Source: Hymenopellis radicata (lineage: Eukaryota > Basidiomycota > Agaricomycetes > Agaricales > Physalacriaceae). Taken from it: 64,000 nt of DNA. The stretch's first letter is position 1; every line of letters starts with the position of its first letter. Positions 1 to 10,804 of the stretch are shown piece by piece. The notes under the pieces were generated by a model that was not told the DNA's origin, did not search any database, and saw nothing but the letters and a program-made list of their open reading frames with translations. The position numbers and the translations under genes are program-made. The stretch is taken from the NCBI GenBank assembly GCA_015501595.1, contig JADNRX010000005.1, positions 434,001 through 498,000 of the forward strand. The letters run 5' to 3'.

Positions 1-632
1 GATGCAACGATCCTCCTAGGAATGCGGCAGCAATTCGACAACATGCGGCGCGCGCAGAGGTTCACCGATGTGGCGTTTGTTGCATCCGACGCGTCAGAGC
101 ATCATGCTCATCGGTCGTTCATGGCATCACAGTACTCCCATTTCGACATGCTTTTTGGTGACTACTTTGCAGAGGGCTCACAAAGCCAGGCTGGCGAATT
201 GGTGCGAGTAACTGTCGGCGACGCGTTCGAGGGGTCGAGTGTTAGTGCTGTTATTGGTTAGCATTTGAATCTTTTCCGCGAAGTTGGCTAACACGCCTAG
301 CAGGATACGTGTACACACGAAGTATCGCAGACGATATGTCGCTCGACACCTTGCTTGAAGTCACCAGGCTCTCGCTCCTGTGGGGGCTGACGGAGTTGAG
401 CGAGCGCACGCAGCAGAAGGTTATCGTGGAGAGAATGATTACGCCGGAAACCTACAGAGCTGGTCAGTCGTTTCAAGTTTTGATATGCCACTGGCAGTAC
501 TAACTTGGGCCTTTGGTAGTTGAGAATATTTCACGCGAATTGGACGCGCAGCATCTCATCGAGGCGTGTTCCCAGTATTGGACCAACAATCGCGCTGTCA
601 TTCAGCGACATTTTGATATGGGGAATGTTTAG
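1..632 (+). CDS. BTB/POZ domain protein, 3' part
   Basis: This is the C-terminal part of a BTB/POZ protein; the frame is open to the left window edge, so the gene starts upstream. Three exons fit: 1-256, 304-462 and 520-632 (stop TAG). The first reads FTDVAFVASD then AHRSFMASQYSHFDMLF, the usual BTB pattern in which a hydrophobic strand and an H/R-SFMA segment precede the helices. The second reads VIGYVYTRSI, then a helix rich in Leu (TRLSLLWGLTELSER), as at the end of BTB folds, and continues toward a BACK-like tail. BTB domains dimerise and often bring substrates to Cullin-3 ligases. The partner domain at the N-terminus lies outside the window, so the exact role is unknown. Confidence 0.72.
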
Positions 633-1083
633 AGCTGTAGTCAGTGTTGGCATTTTGAAATGTACTCGCTTTGCTGTTCGAGAATGACTCGACAATCTCC
701 GCGACGAAAGAAGAAGCCACCAGATTTACTCGTCTTGTCGACGATGTCTTTCAGACGCGCATGAACTCACCCGATCCATGGCGGCCACTTTGACATCAGC
801 GCACTTGACGCGGTCCAGGGCGATGCGACCACAACCTTTCACCACCTTAGTCCAAGAATACAGTATTTGCATTACGGCGCGTCCCTTACATCGCGAGACG
901 AGAGTCAAACTGGTTAGGGCCGACAGCGTATACTTTGAGAGCGTACATGATAACTGGCATGTTGTAACAGAAAGAAGTAAAGATACAGAAACACAAGGGG
1001 AAACAGAAACACAACGAGGCTTCCAAGACAACTTCGCCTCTGCACGACCCAGTGGAATCAAAAGATGTGACAAAACGATGACT
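633..1083. other. Intergenic, carries one copy of a duplicated 3' flank
   Basis: No gene is supported here. The stretch around 850-995 resembles 3510-3665: both hold a block around tacattacggcgcg-like sequence, then gcgtacatgataact, then gaagtaaagatacagaaaca. These are the 3' flanks of the two tandem Crinkler-like copies, so the duplicated unit is longer than the coding regions. Confidence 0.6.
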
Positions 1084-3257
1084 TCACCTCGCAGGATCTA
1101 ATAGGATCAAAAAATGTTACAAACCGCCATCAGGAAACACTTACCATAGCCTAAATGCATATGATATACAGAATCATAGAAACCATTGAAGCTGGAGTCG
1201 ACTTCCAGTGGCAATAGCACCGGGACCTGCCACCAGCGTGTTGGACCTGGTGTAACATAAACATACGTGACCTTCCTAATCCCGCGCTCCTCAAGCCAAG
1301 CCTTCCCAGAGGGCGACACATCGTGCCACCTTGAAATACTTGCCTGAAACGTAATAGCATGACCGATTCCATCAACAAAAAAGGAATCAAAAGTAGCAAA
1401 CTTGCGCTGGGTAGGGTGGTAGTATATCCCCACAAAGAGGGGCTTGTGAACGGGCCACTCGAGGAAGGTCTGCTCCGGCACCGACGACACTAGAATGCTC
1501 CATGGCTTGCAGTCTGCTATTCTGATCTCCTTATCAGCAACAAGCACTTTTGGTGCTTCTTCCACAGTCCTCCAACTTCGACGAGCCTGCCTTGCGCTCG
1601 GAGTCCTTTCCATCCGTCGTAGGGTCCAGGACCCACCACAGGTGATATCCCGGTGGTAAAAGTCATTGAACATTCCAGCCGCCACAGCCCTGGGACCAAG
1701 ACTTGCAGCACCCAAATTAAACAGAAACCACTGTTTCTGTGCGCGTTCGTAGTTGTTGTCTATTCGACTGAGAAGTCTTTGCTGAAGATGTGGACTAGGA
1801 GATTCGAACTTCCAGACTGTTCGATCTTGATCGTAGAGGGGAAAGAAAGATAGAAGAAGCTGGCTTGTTGATTCGGAGTTGAGCGAAGATGGCGAGTCAC
1901 TGAAAGTTTTCCTTATGGAGTTGGGTTGCAGAAAGGTAAATGCATGGTTAAGAACCGCGTCGAACTCCTCCAGACGGTGCGCGAACGAATAGGCGTGTCG
2001 CGCGGAACCTCCATAGAGATTATGGAATTTGGCAAGGTCCGTTTCGACACGATCACGGAGGGTGCTGATCTGGCATTGCCGTCTGAAGGATCCGTCAACA
2101 ACAATGCCTATCAGCAGTCCAATGGGACACACCCGGCAATGAGTTCCCACACTGATCCCAGGGCTTCATGACGAAGTAATTCGTTTCTGCAACCTTTTTC
2201 ATCCAATCCTGGTCCATGTGATTCGCGCCAGGCGACGCAGCCTGAATGATGAACGGCACACTGTGTATCAACGATTCGGGAACTGATGGGAATGCTGCAT
2301 TAGAATCAACAAGACACCAAGTGTCGTAGGGGAGGGCTTCCTCCAATTCAACGGCGCCGACATTTAAGTTTATGAGGTAGGCTTTTCCGTCCTTCCAGAA
2401 TAGCGCGCGCGAATCAGCGGCATATAACGTTGGAAGACCTGCCGCACATCTGAGGTTGAAAACAACCCACAGAAAGGAGGACTTTCCTGTTACTGAACGC
2501 TCAGCCTAAATTCATGAAACTGATGATGAGGACCGACGCGCCTATTCCGGGAAGCCCAGTGAGAACAAACCCACCGTTGGTTGTGAGACCCTCTTGCCCA
2601 AGGAAGGGATTCGCATACGTAGCCATCTCGGACAAAGGTCGTGCATGCACCACACCGAGGTCGCTCGGTTCAGGCATATAGTTGCGGAGATCGACGTCCA
2701 CGTCTTCTTCCTTGATTGTACTAATGTGACCGTTCATTCTTGAACGATAATTAGAAAACAGGAAAAGGACTCACATCCCACGTCGCATTCGGTGTTGCAT
2801 CCACCGCAGAATTCCGAGGATGATTTCTTGGTATTCCTGCCTGATCATAATCGTAGAAGGAAGAGTAGGCCCAGATAGCGTCCATATCCTTGACGGTACG
2901 TCGCATTCTGCGCGAGGCTCGCCGCGCTCGACGAGAGCCTGTTGAGGTTCTGCGGGCGTGTCATAGTCTGGATTGTCCCAAATGTACACCCAACTGTGTG
3001 TCATGCTGGAAGAGTGAGTAGGAAAGATCGAGGGTAAGGTTTCACCTGAGATGACGCGTCGCGGAGAGGCATGGCGGTGGCGCGGAAGAAGGCGGTGACC
3101 CAGAGATGAGCGGTTTCTTTTGTACAGGGGGTCATTTCGAAGCGTGTTTGAAGGTGGGGGTAGAGGTTGTGGGAGGAGATGAAGCGTTGCAGCTGAGGGC
3201 GATGTTATAATCATCGGAGTCATCATATTCTTCGTGTTGGGCGTGTTTGAGTTGCAT
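1084..3257 (-). pseudogene. Crinkler/RHS-like P-loop protein, broken tandem copy A
   Basis: This is a degraded paralog of the gene at 3685-5933, in the same orientation and order of segments. Conserved pieces include HSWVYIWDNPDYDTP, a P-loop-like GLPGIGAS, IIQAASP, MKPWD, and the C-terminal FDSFFVDGIGHAI block. Compared with copy B it has a net 2-base deletion just after the P-loop (about 2505-2520). That deletion brings an in-frame TGA before the rest of the NTPase-like domain. There is also a 1-base shift at about 2125-2140 near the exon 2 end, although a GTGTGG donor could bypass this one. The first 60 or so codons are in a different frame from copy B. The Walker lysine is Ala. The C-terminal ORF (1107-2150) is still long and open. 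The sequence shows the breaks; whether a shorter protein is made is unknown. Confidence 0.75.
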
Positions 3258-3684
3258 TATGAAGGCAACAATGTGATATTGTTGTCAACATGATAGTTGC
3301 TACAGCTGAAATAGTAAAAGTGCGAGGGCTTGTCATATCAGTCGCTATAATGGATTGCTAAGGATGGAAAGTGGCAGTGGTTGGAAAGATCGAGTGGCCG
3401 CTAAGGTTAGGGTTTGTATTCCGCTGTATTCCGACACGCTGCACGCGACGCGCCTTGCGCGTCTCTCTCCCCGTTACACTGGTACGTCGCTTGAACGATT
3501 GAACAATGGTTCAAGAATACAGTGTTTACATTACGGCGCGTCACGTCGTTACTCATTGAAGTGGTAGAGCCGACCAAGGGTGTATATGGACGCGATAGAG
3601 ATTGAATAGCGTACATGAATGATAACTCGTAGATGATAACAGAACAGAAGTAAAGTTACAGAAACACGATGAAGAGAATGAATT
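3258..3684. other. Spacer between the tandem Crinkler-like copies
   Basis: No gene seen. The left part is upstream of copy A; it resembles the region upstream of copy B (5940-6000), including a gataattgctcc/gatagttgctac motif and agctgaaat(a/g)gta. The right part (from about 3490) resembles 830-1000, the 3' flank of copy A. Confidence 0.55.
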
Positions 3685-5933
3685 CTACGACTCCACCTCT
3701 ACGCGACCCATTGGGATCAGAAAATGCACGAACCATCATCAGGAAACACTTACCATAGTTCAAATGCATATGATATACAGAATCATAAAACCCATCATTG
3801 CAGAAGTTCGATTTGACTTCCAGAGGCAATGACACTGAAGCCTGTCCCTCCTCCTTCGGTGTGACATAAACATAACTGACCTTCCTAATCCCGCGCTCCT
3901 CGAGCCAAGCCTTCCCAGAGGGCGACACGTCGTGCCGCTCCGAAATACTTGCCTGAAACGCAATAGCATGACCGATTCCATCAACAAAAAAGGAATCAAA
4001 AGTAGCAAACTTGCGCTGGGTAGGGTGGTAGTATATCCCCACAGAGAGGGGCTCGTGAACGGGCCACTCGAGGAAGGTCTGCTCCGGTACCGACGACAGT
4101 AGAGTGCTCCACGGCTTGTAGTCGGCTATTCTGATCTCCTTGTCCGCGACGAGAACTTTTGGTGCTTCTTCCACAGTCCTCCAAGTCTGCTTTTCGCTCC
4201 GGATCCGGGGAGTCCTATTCTCAATCTCGTTCGCGACCATCCGGCGTAGGGTCCAGGACCCACCACGCATGATATGCTTGTGGTAGAACCCATCAAACAT
4301 GCGAGCTGCCACAGCCCGGGGACCAGGACCTACATATCCATCCAAATGAAAATAAAACCACTTTTTCTGCGCCTGTTGATAGTTTTCGTCTACTCGACTC
4401 AATTGAAGTCTCTTACGAAGATGTGGGCTGGGAGAATCAACCTTCCAAACTGTTCGTATTCGATCGTCGACGGGGAAGAAGGAGAGGAGGAGTTGGCTGG
4501 CTGACTTGGGGCCAAACCAAGATGGCACCTCACGTAAATTGCGCTTTATAGAATCGGGTTGGAGACGGTCGAATGCGCACATAAGAGACGTCTCGAACTC
4601 CGTCATACGGTGAGCGAAAGAGTAGGCGTCACGGGCGGAGCCTCCATAGAGATTATGAAAGTTAGCCAACTGAGTCTCATCGGCAGTACGGCGGTTTATG
4701 TCCTGGCATTGGCGTCTGTAAGATCCATTAACAACAATGCCTATCAGCAGTCCAATAAAACGCACCCAGCGATGAGCTCCCCACAATCCCACGGCTTCAT
4801 GATGAAGCAGTAAGTCCCTATAACCTTTTTCATCCACTGCATTCGATCAATTCCGGGAGATGCAGCATGAATGATGAAACGATGACCCTCCACCAAAAGG
4901 ACAGGAACGCATGCAAGATCTGGGTTGTCATCAACCAAGCACCACGTGTCCGTGGGGACTAGTAGCCGGAAAGTAGCATCATCGATGTTGCGCATGTTCA
5001 TGTTATAGCCTTTTCCGTCCTTCCACAATAGCGCCGCGGTGGGTGAGTGAGAGATATATAGGGTTGGAAGACCTGCCGCACTCCTGAGGTTGAAAACCAC
5101 CCAAAGAAAGGAGGACTTTCCTGTTACTGAGCGCTCAGCCCAAAATATCATGAAATTGATGAGGACCGACTCGCCTATTCCGGGATGCCCAGTGAGAGCC
5201 AATCCGCCACCGGTTGTGATGCCCTCCTTCCCAAGGAAGGGATTCGGATACGCCTCCATCTCGGACAAAGGCGATGCACGGACCACACCGAGATCATTGG
5301 GTGAAGGCATTTCCTCCAGCCACCAGTCGGAGAAGTTGACCCCTACCTCTTCAACTTGCTTGACTGTACTACTATGGGACCGTCGATGCTTGAACGATAA
5401 CTACGAAACCGGAAAAGGACTCACCTCTGCACGTACTCGTGTTGCATCCACCGCAGAAGTCCGAGCATGACTTCGTGATATTCCTGGCGTATCATAGTTG
5501 TCGATTCTTCACTGGCAAGCCCAGGGCCAGGAAGAAACCATATCTTTGAAGGTACGTCGACGTCTGCGTGAGGCTCGCCGCGCTCGACGAGAGCCTGCTG
5601 AGGTTCTGCGGGCGTGTCATAGTCTGGATTGTCCCAAATGTACACCCAACTGTGTGACATGCTGGAAGAGTGAGTAGGAAAGATCGAGGGTAAAGTTTCA
5701 CCTGAGCGACCGAGACTATGACGCGTCGCGGAGACGCATGGCGGTGGCGCGGAAGAAGGTGGTGACCCAGAGATGAGCGGGTTCTTTTGTACTGAGGTCA
5801 TTTGAAGGTGGGCGTAGAAGTTGTGGGAGGACGTGAAGGCGTTGCAGTTGAGGGCGATGTCATAATCATCGGAGTCATCATATTCTTCGGAGGCCATAGA
5901 GTTGAAAGAGAGTTGTTGGTGTTTGAATTGCAT
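3685..5933 (-). CDS. Crinkler/RHS-like P-loop protein, open tandem copy B
   Basis: Four exons keep one frame: 5425-5933, 4766-5368, 3754-4715 and 3685-3698, about 695 residues. The start used is the first ATG; a second one lies 12 codons later. In order: a low-complexity N-terminus; HSWVYIWDNPDYDTP; then GHPGIGES, which sits where a Walker A (GxxGxGKS) is expected but has Glu for Lys. After it come VVFNLRSAAGLP, WCLVDDNP (acidic strand, Walker B-like), IIHAASPG, WMKK and MKPWD. The C-terminus has FATFDSFFVDG, IAFQASIS and YVYVTP, which resembles the endonuclease-fold module linked to Crinkler/RHS proteins of fungi. Family members are thought to act in conflict or effector roles. The missing lysine argues against NTP hydrolysis. 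The family call rests on remembered motif patterns; no search was run. Confidence 0.62.
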
Positions 5934-6468
5934 TCAAAGGCAACAAAATAACTTTCTTGTCGACGTGATAATTGCTCCAGCTGAAATGGTAGAAATGTGT
6001 GGCTGTCTTTGACTCAATCCGCAAGAACAATCGAGCCGCCACATTCAAAGTAGCCACTTTGCAATGAACGAGGGATTGTTAGAGCGAGAGATGCCATGTC
6101 CTGTTGTTGAAGGTTAGCCAAGAAGGTCAGAGCAGTACCTTTGCCGGTTGTCACGCAAGGACAATGCTAGTCTTAGTGTTTCTGAGAACAATAGTGAGTG
6201 CAGAAGCACAGATTTTTTGCCAACTCACCGTCGCGAGCCTTTCCTGTCCTTTGAAAGACGCGACGCGACGGCGCGCACTCGGAGGTATGCCCGACTGCCA
6301 CCATTCCAAGCAGAGCCAAACAAAACAGGTCAAACGATTTTCGAAGCTTGCTTGTCCGTCGCCCGTCGCTGTCCTTCCCACCGTCCTCGTCGTCGTCGAT
6401 AGCTGCCACATAGCAGTTCTCTTGGCTACTCGCTTTATACCGCTTTTCAGAGTCTTCCTGGTCGTCCA
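5934..6468. promoter_or_regulatory. Divergent intergenic between Crinkler-like copy B and CDC12
   Basis: This 535-base stretch separates two outward-facing start codons and must hold both promoters. No coding signal stands out; the ORFs here are short and overlap each other on both strands. A pyrimidine-rich stretch lies close upstream of the septin start. Confidence 0.4.
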
Positions 6469-7971
6469 ATGTCTTTTTCTCCCAACGATGCTCCGCCTCT
6501 CTTGGATGGTACGCGAACAGTTATTCTTCAGCGACCAATACTCACACGATACATACAGTCGGCATTGCTAATTTGCCTAACCAAGTATGCGCTATTTGAG
6601 TGAAGTGAGGAGTAGCACTGACAGGGACTGTTATAGAAACACAAGATTGTCGCAAAGCGCGGGGCGCACTTTACTATAATGGTCGTCGGTACGTGCTCTG
6701 TACGGTGGTCGCATGTTGATAGTGACAGCGCTGCAGGTGAATCTGGTCTGGGCAAGACGACGCTCATCAACACGCTCTTTTCGACGGAGCTCTCGCCTGC
6801 CAAGAACTACTCGAAACGGCACCACAAGCAGCTCGACAAGCTGACCGAGGTCGAGATCATCAAGGCCGAACTGGAGGAGAAGCAGTTCAAGGTCAAGCTC
6901 ACCGTCATCGACACTCCTGGCTTTGGCGACTACGTCAACAACCGCGACTCCTGGTCCCCCATTGTCGAGTTTATCGACGACCAGCACGAGGCGTACATGC
7001 GCCAGGAGCAGCAGCCCCAGCGCCACGAAAAGACTGACCTGCGGGTGCACGCCTGTCTCTACTTTATCCGACCCACCGGACATACGTGAGCATTTTACCT
7101 TCCGAGAAGGCGTCTATTTACCTTTCTCTAGCTTGAAACCTCTGGACATTGAGATTATGAAGCGCCTCGGAACCCGTGTCAACTTGATCCCTGTCGTGGC
7201 CAAGGCGGACACCTTAACCCAGAACGACCTCTTCCTGTTCAAGCAACGTGCAAGTACTTTTGTCTTCTTCGTATGCGTCTTCTTACCCTATCATAGGTAC
7301 GCGAGGTTATTGCCGCCCAGGGCATCCGCATTTACACCCCTCCCGTCGAGGCTGATGACGAGAGTGCCGACCACGCCCGAATTCTCACCGACGCCATTCC
7401 ATTCTCCATCATCGGTTCCACTGAGGACGTCAAGACCGCCGATGGCCGCGTCGTCAAGGGCCGTGAATACCTCTGGGGTGTTGCTGAAGGTATTTCAGCC
7501 TGTCTTCTTCCTTCGTACCTCCACTTAACGTTGTATCACAGTCGAGAACGAGAACCACTGTGACTTCAAGAAGCTTCGCTCGCTTCTGATCCGGACGCAC
7601 ATGCTGGACCTTATCTCAACGACGGAAGAGTCTCACTACGAGAACTACCGCCAGCAGCAGATGGAGACGCGCAAGTTTGGCGAGCCCAAAGTCAAGAAGC
7701 TGGACAACCCCAAGTTCAAGGAGGAGGAGGAGCAGCTGCGCAAGCGCTTCACCGAGCAGGTCAAGGCCGAAGAGGCGCGGTTCAGGCAGTGGGAGCAGCA
7801 TGTACGTTGTGCTTCCATCAAATTGAATGTTGCTGACGTGCTTCACAGCTCATTGCGGAGCGGGATCGTCTCAACAAGGACTTGGAGAGTGCCCACGGCG
7901 CCATCAAGTCTCTCGAGGCAGAGCTGGACAACCTTCAGGTTGGGTATGGTCGTGGCTCAGCGAGGAGATAA
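6469..7971 (+). CDS. CDC12: Septin, Cdc12 (AspC) type
   Basis: Eight exons give about 386 residues: 6469-6508, 6559-6584, 6637-6688, 6737-7085, 7132-7249, 7297-7489, 7542-7801 and 7849-7971. The N-terminus reads NLPNQ then FTIMVV. The GTPase domain has G1 GESGLGKTT, switch/G3 [15 protein letters not shown], and G4 AKAD. The septin unique element follows, with [14 protein letters not shown] and [17 protein letters not shown]. The tail [19 protein letters not shown] and [11 protein letters not shown] is a coiled coil typical of Cdc12. Septins form hetero-oligomeric filaments at the septum and hyphal neck and scaffold cytokinesis. The fifth intron has a GC donor (cgt|gcaagt), the only frame-keeping choice there. 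A later 3' exon cannot be excluded because CAG|GTTGGG at the tail end could be a donor. The gene is intact, unlike many of its neighbours. Confidence 0.93.
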
Positions 7972-8337
7972 TTGTCGTTCTGTTTTCAAGTTGGTCATTG
8001 ACATTTTACTCTGCTACCTTATGATTGTTGATTCTTGTTACGCTGTTTTTGTATACCCCCTACGTCCATTCATTTGACTTCGACTCTGAGCCGGAGTGCT
8101 ACATCTCTCTTCCTTTTTTCTTGACGGAATATATTTCTTTGGCTTTGGAGGAGCTTGATAAGTAGGTCCACTGTGTCTGGTACCGTAAGTAACTCTAATA
8201 CTAAATCTAAAGAGCTGGAGAGGGACCTAGAGGCCCTTTGGTCTCGAGAATTGTATGCCCAGGTCCAAAAATTTCTTCTTCGCAAAGCTAGGATCGTTAC
8301 GACGCATGATGGACGAAGTTGATGCTATGTTCTTAGA
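7972..8337. other. Intergenic downstream of CDC12
   Basis: This stretch holds the 3' untranslated region of the septin gene, rich in pyrimidines. No gene is seen before the decayed DUF6534 fragment starts. Confidence 0.4.
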
Positions 8338-8800
8338 TTGCGTGCTACTATACAGAGTCCGGGCGACCAGAGCCCCCTGGACAATACGTGCGTGATTGGA
8401 TCCAGTACCGTTCGTCTTGTTTAGAACCTCACGATGTATAGGATGGGGGGCCATGCTCGTTGGAGTTATTCTAAGCGCGGCGTGTCGATCTACTATTCTA
8501 CCCGCGCGAACGTTGGGTGTCTGGACTGACTGACGGATCCCTGGTATCTTGAGCTACTGGTTCGCTCGAACTGAAGGATACTAGACGCTTTTTCCACACA
8601 CTTTTTCAAGTATTTATTGCCCACACTAGTCCGTGTCCAGTCTCTTGTGTCTCTTCTCACTCTTTATCTTAGCGTATCCTTATTTAATTGTCAAGTTCTA
8701 GCATTGTGAGCGACGCCTGTCTTTGCGAAGTTCTAATTCCGTCATTTTCAGCGAGCCCCCTGCTCTGACCGAGATGATTTGGTGTGTAGCGCTCCTTTTC
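8338..8800 (+). pseudogene. Decayed 5' fragment of a DUF6534 membrane protein gene
   Basis: The sequence follows the first exons of the gene at 21093-23144 closely. Shared pieces are tacagagtccgggcga, cagagccccct, then atgctcgttgg around the second exon, tccctggtatctt, ctactggttcgctc, tttattgcccacactagt and gcgagccccctgctctgac. The ATG of the intact gene is TTG here (8338-8340), part of the second exon is deleted, and no frame survives. It is a dead copy. The later exons are missing; the neighbour on the right is a P450 fragment, so the remnant preserves parts of both members of the P450/DUF6534 module. Confidence 0.8.
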
Positions 8801-9039
8801 GCGACAGTTCCAGCAACTGGTGCAGCCATTTCCCACTGCGTACTCCGTGTTTGATAGTGTCTTTGGCGCTCAGTGTCTTCGGCACTCGCAACGCGTCTTC
8901 GTCGTGTCTTCTCCTCAGCTCTTCGGCGCAGTCAGTGCGGCGATAGTTTACCAACGTTTCTCAGGCATTCCACGGTTTGTCACCTGCGGTCACAGTTATC
9001 AAGTCTCCTGTTCAGGGCGTTGGTTCCCGGCACATAGCG
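8801..9039. other. Unassigned spacer between two pseudogene fragments
   Basis: No match to the neighbouring gene families was recognised here. ORFs are short and lack any domain signal. Confidence 0.3.
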
Positions 9040-9690
9040 TGTCCATTGAGCTTGGACAATTAAGACTCTGTTATCGATCCCGAACGTCTTCCAACCTTCA
9101 GGATATACCATGTGTGAATGCAGTCGACGCCTCTTCAACGCTCTATATCATCTAATTGGTAGAACTTCTACGCTGGCATAATGTGGCGCCATTATGATCG
9201 GGCTCTCGACGACGGCGTCATCTTCATCCCGAAGGGTTCCATTATCGTCACAATTGAACCTATGGCAATTGCGTGCCGCTACTGGGTTTCTCCCTCGCTG
9301 ACATAAGTACGCCCCCAGGCAAATTCTGCGAAACCCAGATGTATACCCGGCCCGTTGGAATTCGACCCTACGCGCCACATTCCTAGCCCAGGCAAGGAGG
9401 TTCAACGCCACGCCACGCATGTTTTGTTTCTGCCCTGGTCTGAAGCATCCGTGTGCATCTTGGTCGTTACGTCGCTCGCCGTCTTCGACATTAGTCCAGT
9501 CATCGAGAACGGTGTTCCTGTCCTGCCTGCTCACGAGAACGCTGATGGCACTATCAGGTGAGCTAGCGCTTCTGTTCGTTCACAGCGTGCTGACTTTATC
9601 GATACCAGCCACTAGAAACCTCAGTCATTTATACCTCAAACCCAGGTCGGCGATTGACATCCAGAGAATGTGCTGATCTTGATTACGTAT
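9040..9690 (+). pseudogene. Decayed 3' fragment of a cytochrome P450
   Basis: This is the C-terminal third of a P450 related to the gene at 18230-20250, but on the plus strand. Aligned pieces are gactctgttatcg, gaacgtct(t/c)ccaacc, cataatgtggcgcc, gctctcgacgacgg, the intron-like stretch before gcaaattctg, gatgtataccc, aaggaggttcaacgc, and cgagaacggtgttcct. The heme loop (FGFGRR in the intact relatives) is deleted or scrambled around 9415-9440. Several frame breaks are present. The final exon (aaacctcag...gagaatgtgctga) still resembles the end of the intact gene. Not functional. Confidence 0.8.
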
Positions 9691-9815
9691 CGTTATTATC
9701 TTGTCGTTATTCTTTAACTAAGACTAAATCAGCTTGCCGTTCTAACGGAACGGAAAACATTTCAAGTGTCGTACCAGAAGATTGCCCAAAATACCCTGTG
9801 GAGTCACAATTTTAC
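9691..9815. other. Short spacer after the P450 fragment
   Basis: No coding signal. The first bases (cgttattatcttg) still match the 3' flank of the P450 at 18230-20250. Confidence 0.4.
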
Positions 9816-10710
9816 GCCATTGTGATCTGGTTAGTGGCAGTCCGGATCTGCGAACTTGAAGAGTGAGAGTGAAATTTTGAATGCAGCCCTTGTAACTACA
9901 GCTGCTCGACAGTCGGGGCGCCTCGACGGTGTTGCAACGTAACTCTTTGGCACACGCCAAACGAAGAAGTGTGAAAACCGAGGATAGAAGCTTGATGCAA
10001 GGTATATTTCAGCCAACGCTCCCACAGCTAGCTCATCCACTCCCACCATGCCTCGAATCAGAGTCCGCAACGATTCATCTTTGACGGTCAACGTCGGGTT
10101 CTACATTCTCGGAATGTTACACCCTTCACGCCACACCAATGGCCTACATCCAGGAGCCACTTTCGAGGCGGGAGACTTCCCATCTTTCCTCCCACAAAGC
10201 TTCGAAGTGAGAGACAGCTTCGGCACCTTCAATGACGGGGAAACAGTTACACATGTCGCGCAGATGGCAGCAGCCGGGGCGGCGGGAACGGCGGCGGTCC
10301 TCACGGGGACGACTGTATTGCGAGGAAGAGCAGACAACATCGCCAATGCGAAAGTTTTTTGGAACGCCGCCTGCGCTGGTTGGTCTCGGGGGTCGCTTAT
10401 TGCAGCTATTATTTTCGATTGACTGGAACCTTTCAGGCGGGACGGCATACGGGAAGGAGATGCCCGCTACCATGAAAAGAGTTGGAATTGCGGTATGATC
10501 TATTTGGGAGAGCTTACTACTTTTCGCTGATGATATTGTAGGTTTTGTTCGAAGCGATGGAGCTCGTCTTGCGTGACGGTCCGGACGGCATAGAAGTCTG
10601 GTCTGGTGACAAAAGGCTATGAAGAAGAGTTATGGATCACTGCCAAAGGGCAGGACCGCTTCGGCCATCTCGGATGGCTCCCCACTGATCCTTCTGTTTG
10701 TAGTATGAAC
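9816..10710 (+). repeat. Direct repeat copy 1 (unit of about 0.87-0.9 kb)
   Basis: It begins at gccattgtgatctgg and runs past tccttctgtttgtagta. The second copy starts 989 bases later. Identity is high through promoter, exons, introns and 3' flank. The first bases (ggttagtggcagtc...gagtgagagt) also match the 3' flank of the P450 gene near 18129-18176. The unit therefore probably comes from a P450-adjacent locus. Confidence 0.85.
10048..10622 (+). CDS. Unknown 155-residue protein, copy 1
   Basis: Three exons fit: 10048-10378, 10437-10492 and 10542-10622. The start ATG follows a CACC context. No known family is recognised. The N-terminal 60 residues look beta-rich (IRVRNDSS, LTVNVGFYILG, GATFEAGDFPSF, FEVRDSFG). 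A small-residue segment follows (AQMAAAGAAGTAAV), like a glycine/alanine zipper, then a short charged tail ending DGIEVWSGDKRL. No signal peptide is evident. A beta module followed by a small-residue helix could suit oligomerisation or membrane insertion, but that is only an inference. The copy at 11020-11585 keeps the same frame and introns. That argues that the protein is or was under selection. Confidence 0.65.
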
Positions 10711-10804
10711 TCGCTAGGACTCTTCAGTAGGCCCGCGCTACCTTATGTACCCATTTCAATTGCCTGTATGACTCACTCGCCTGTATTTACTTTAACTACT
10801 AATA

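Noticed and set aside
5660..5710. A 40-base intron (gtgaaa to ttccag) near the start of the Crinkler-like genes
   Set aside because: Too short for typical introns here, and the unspliced frame is open in both copies.
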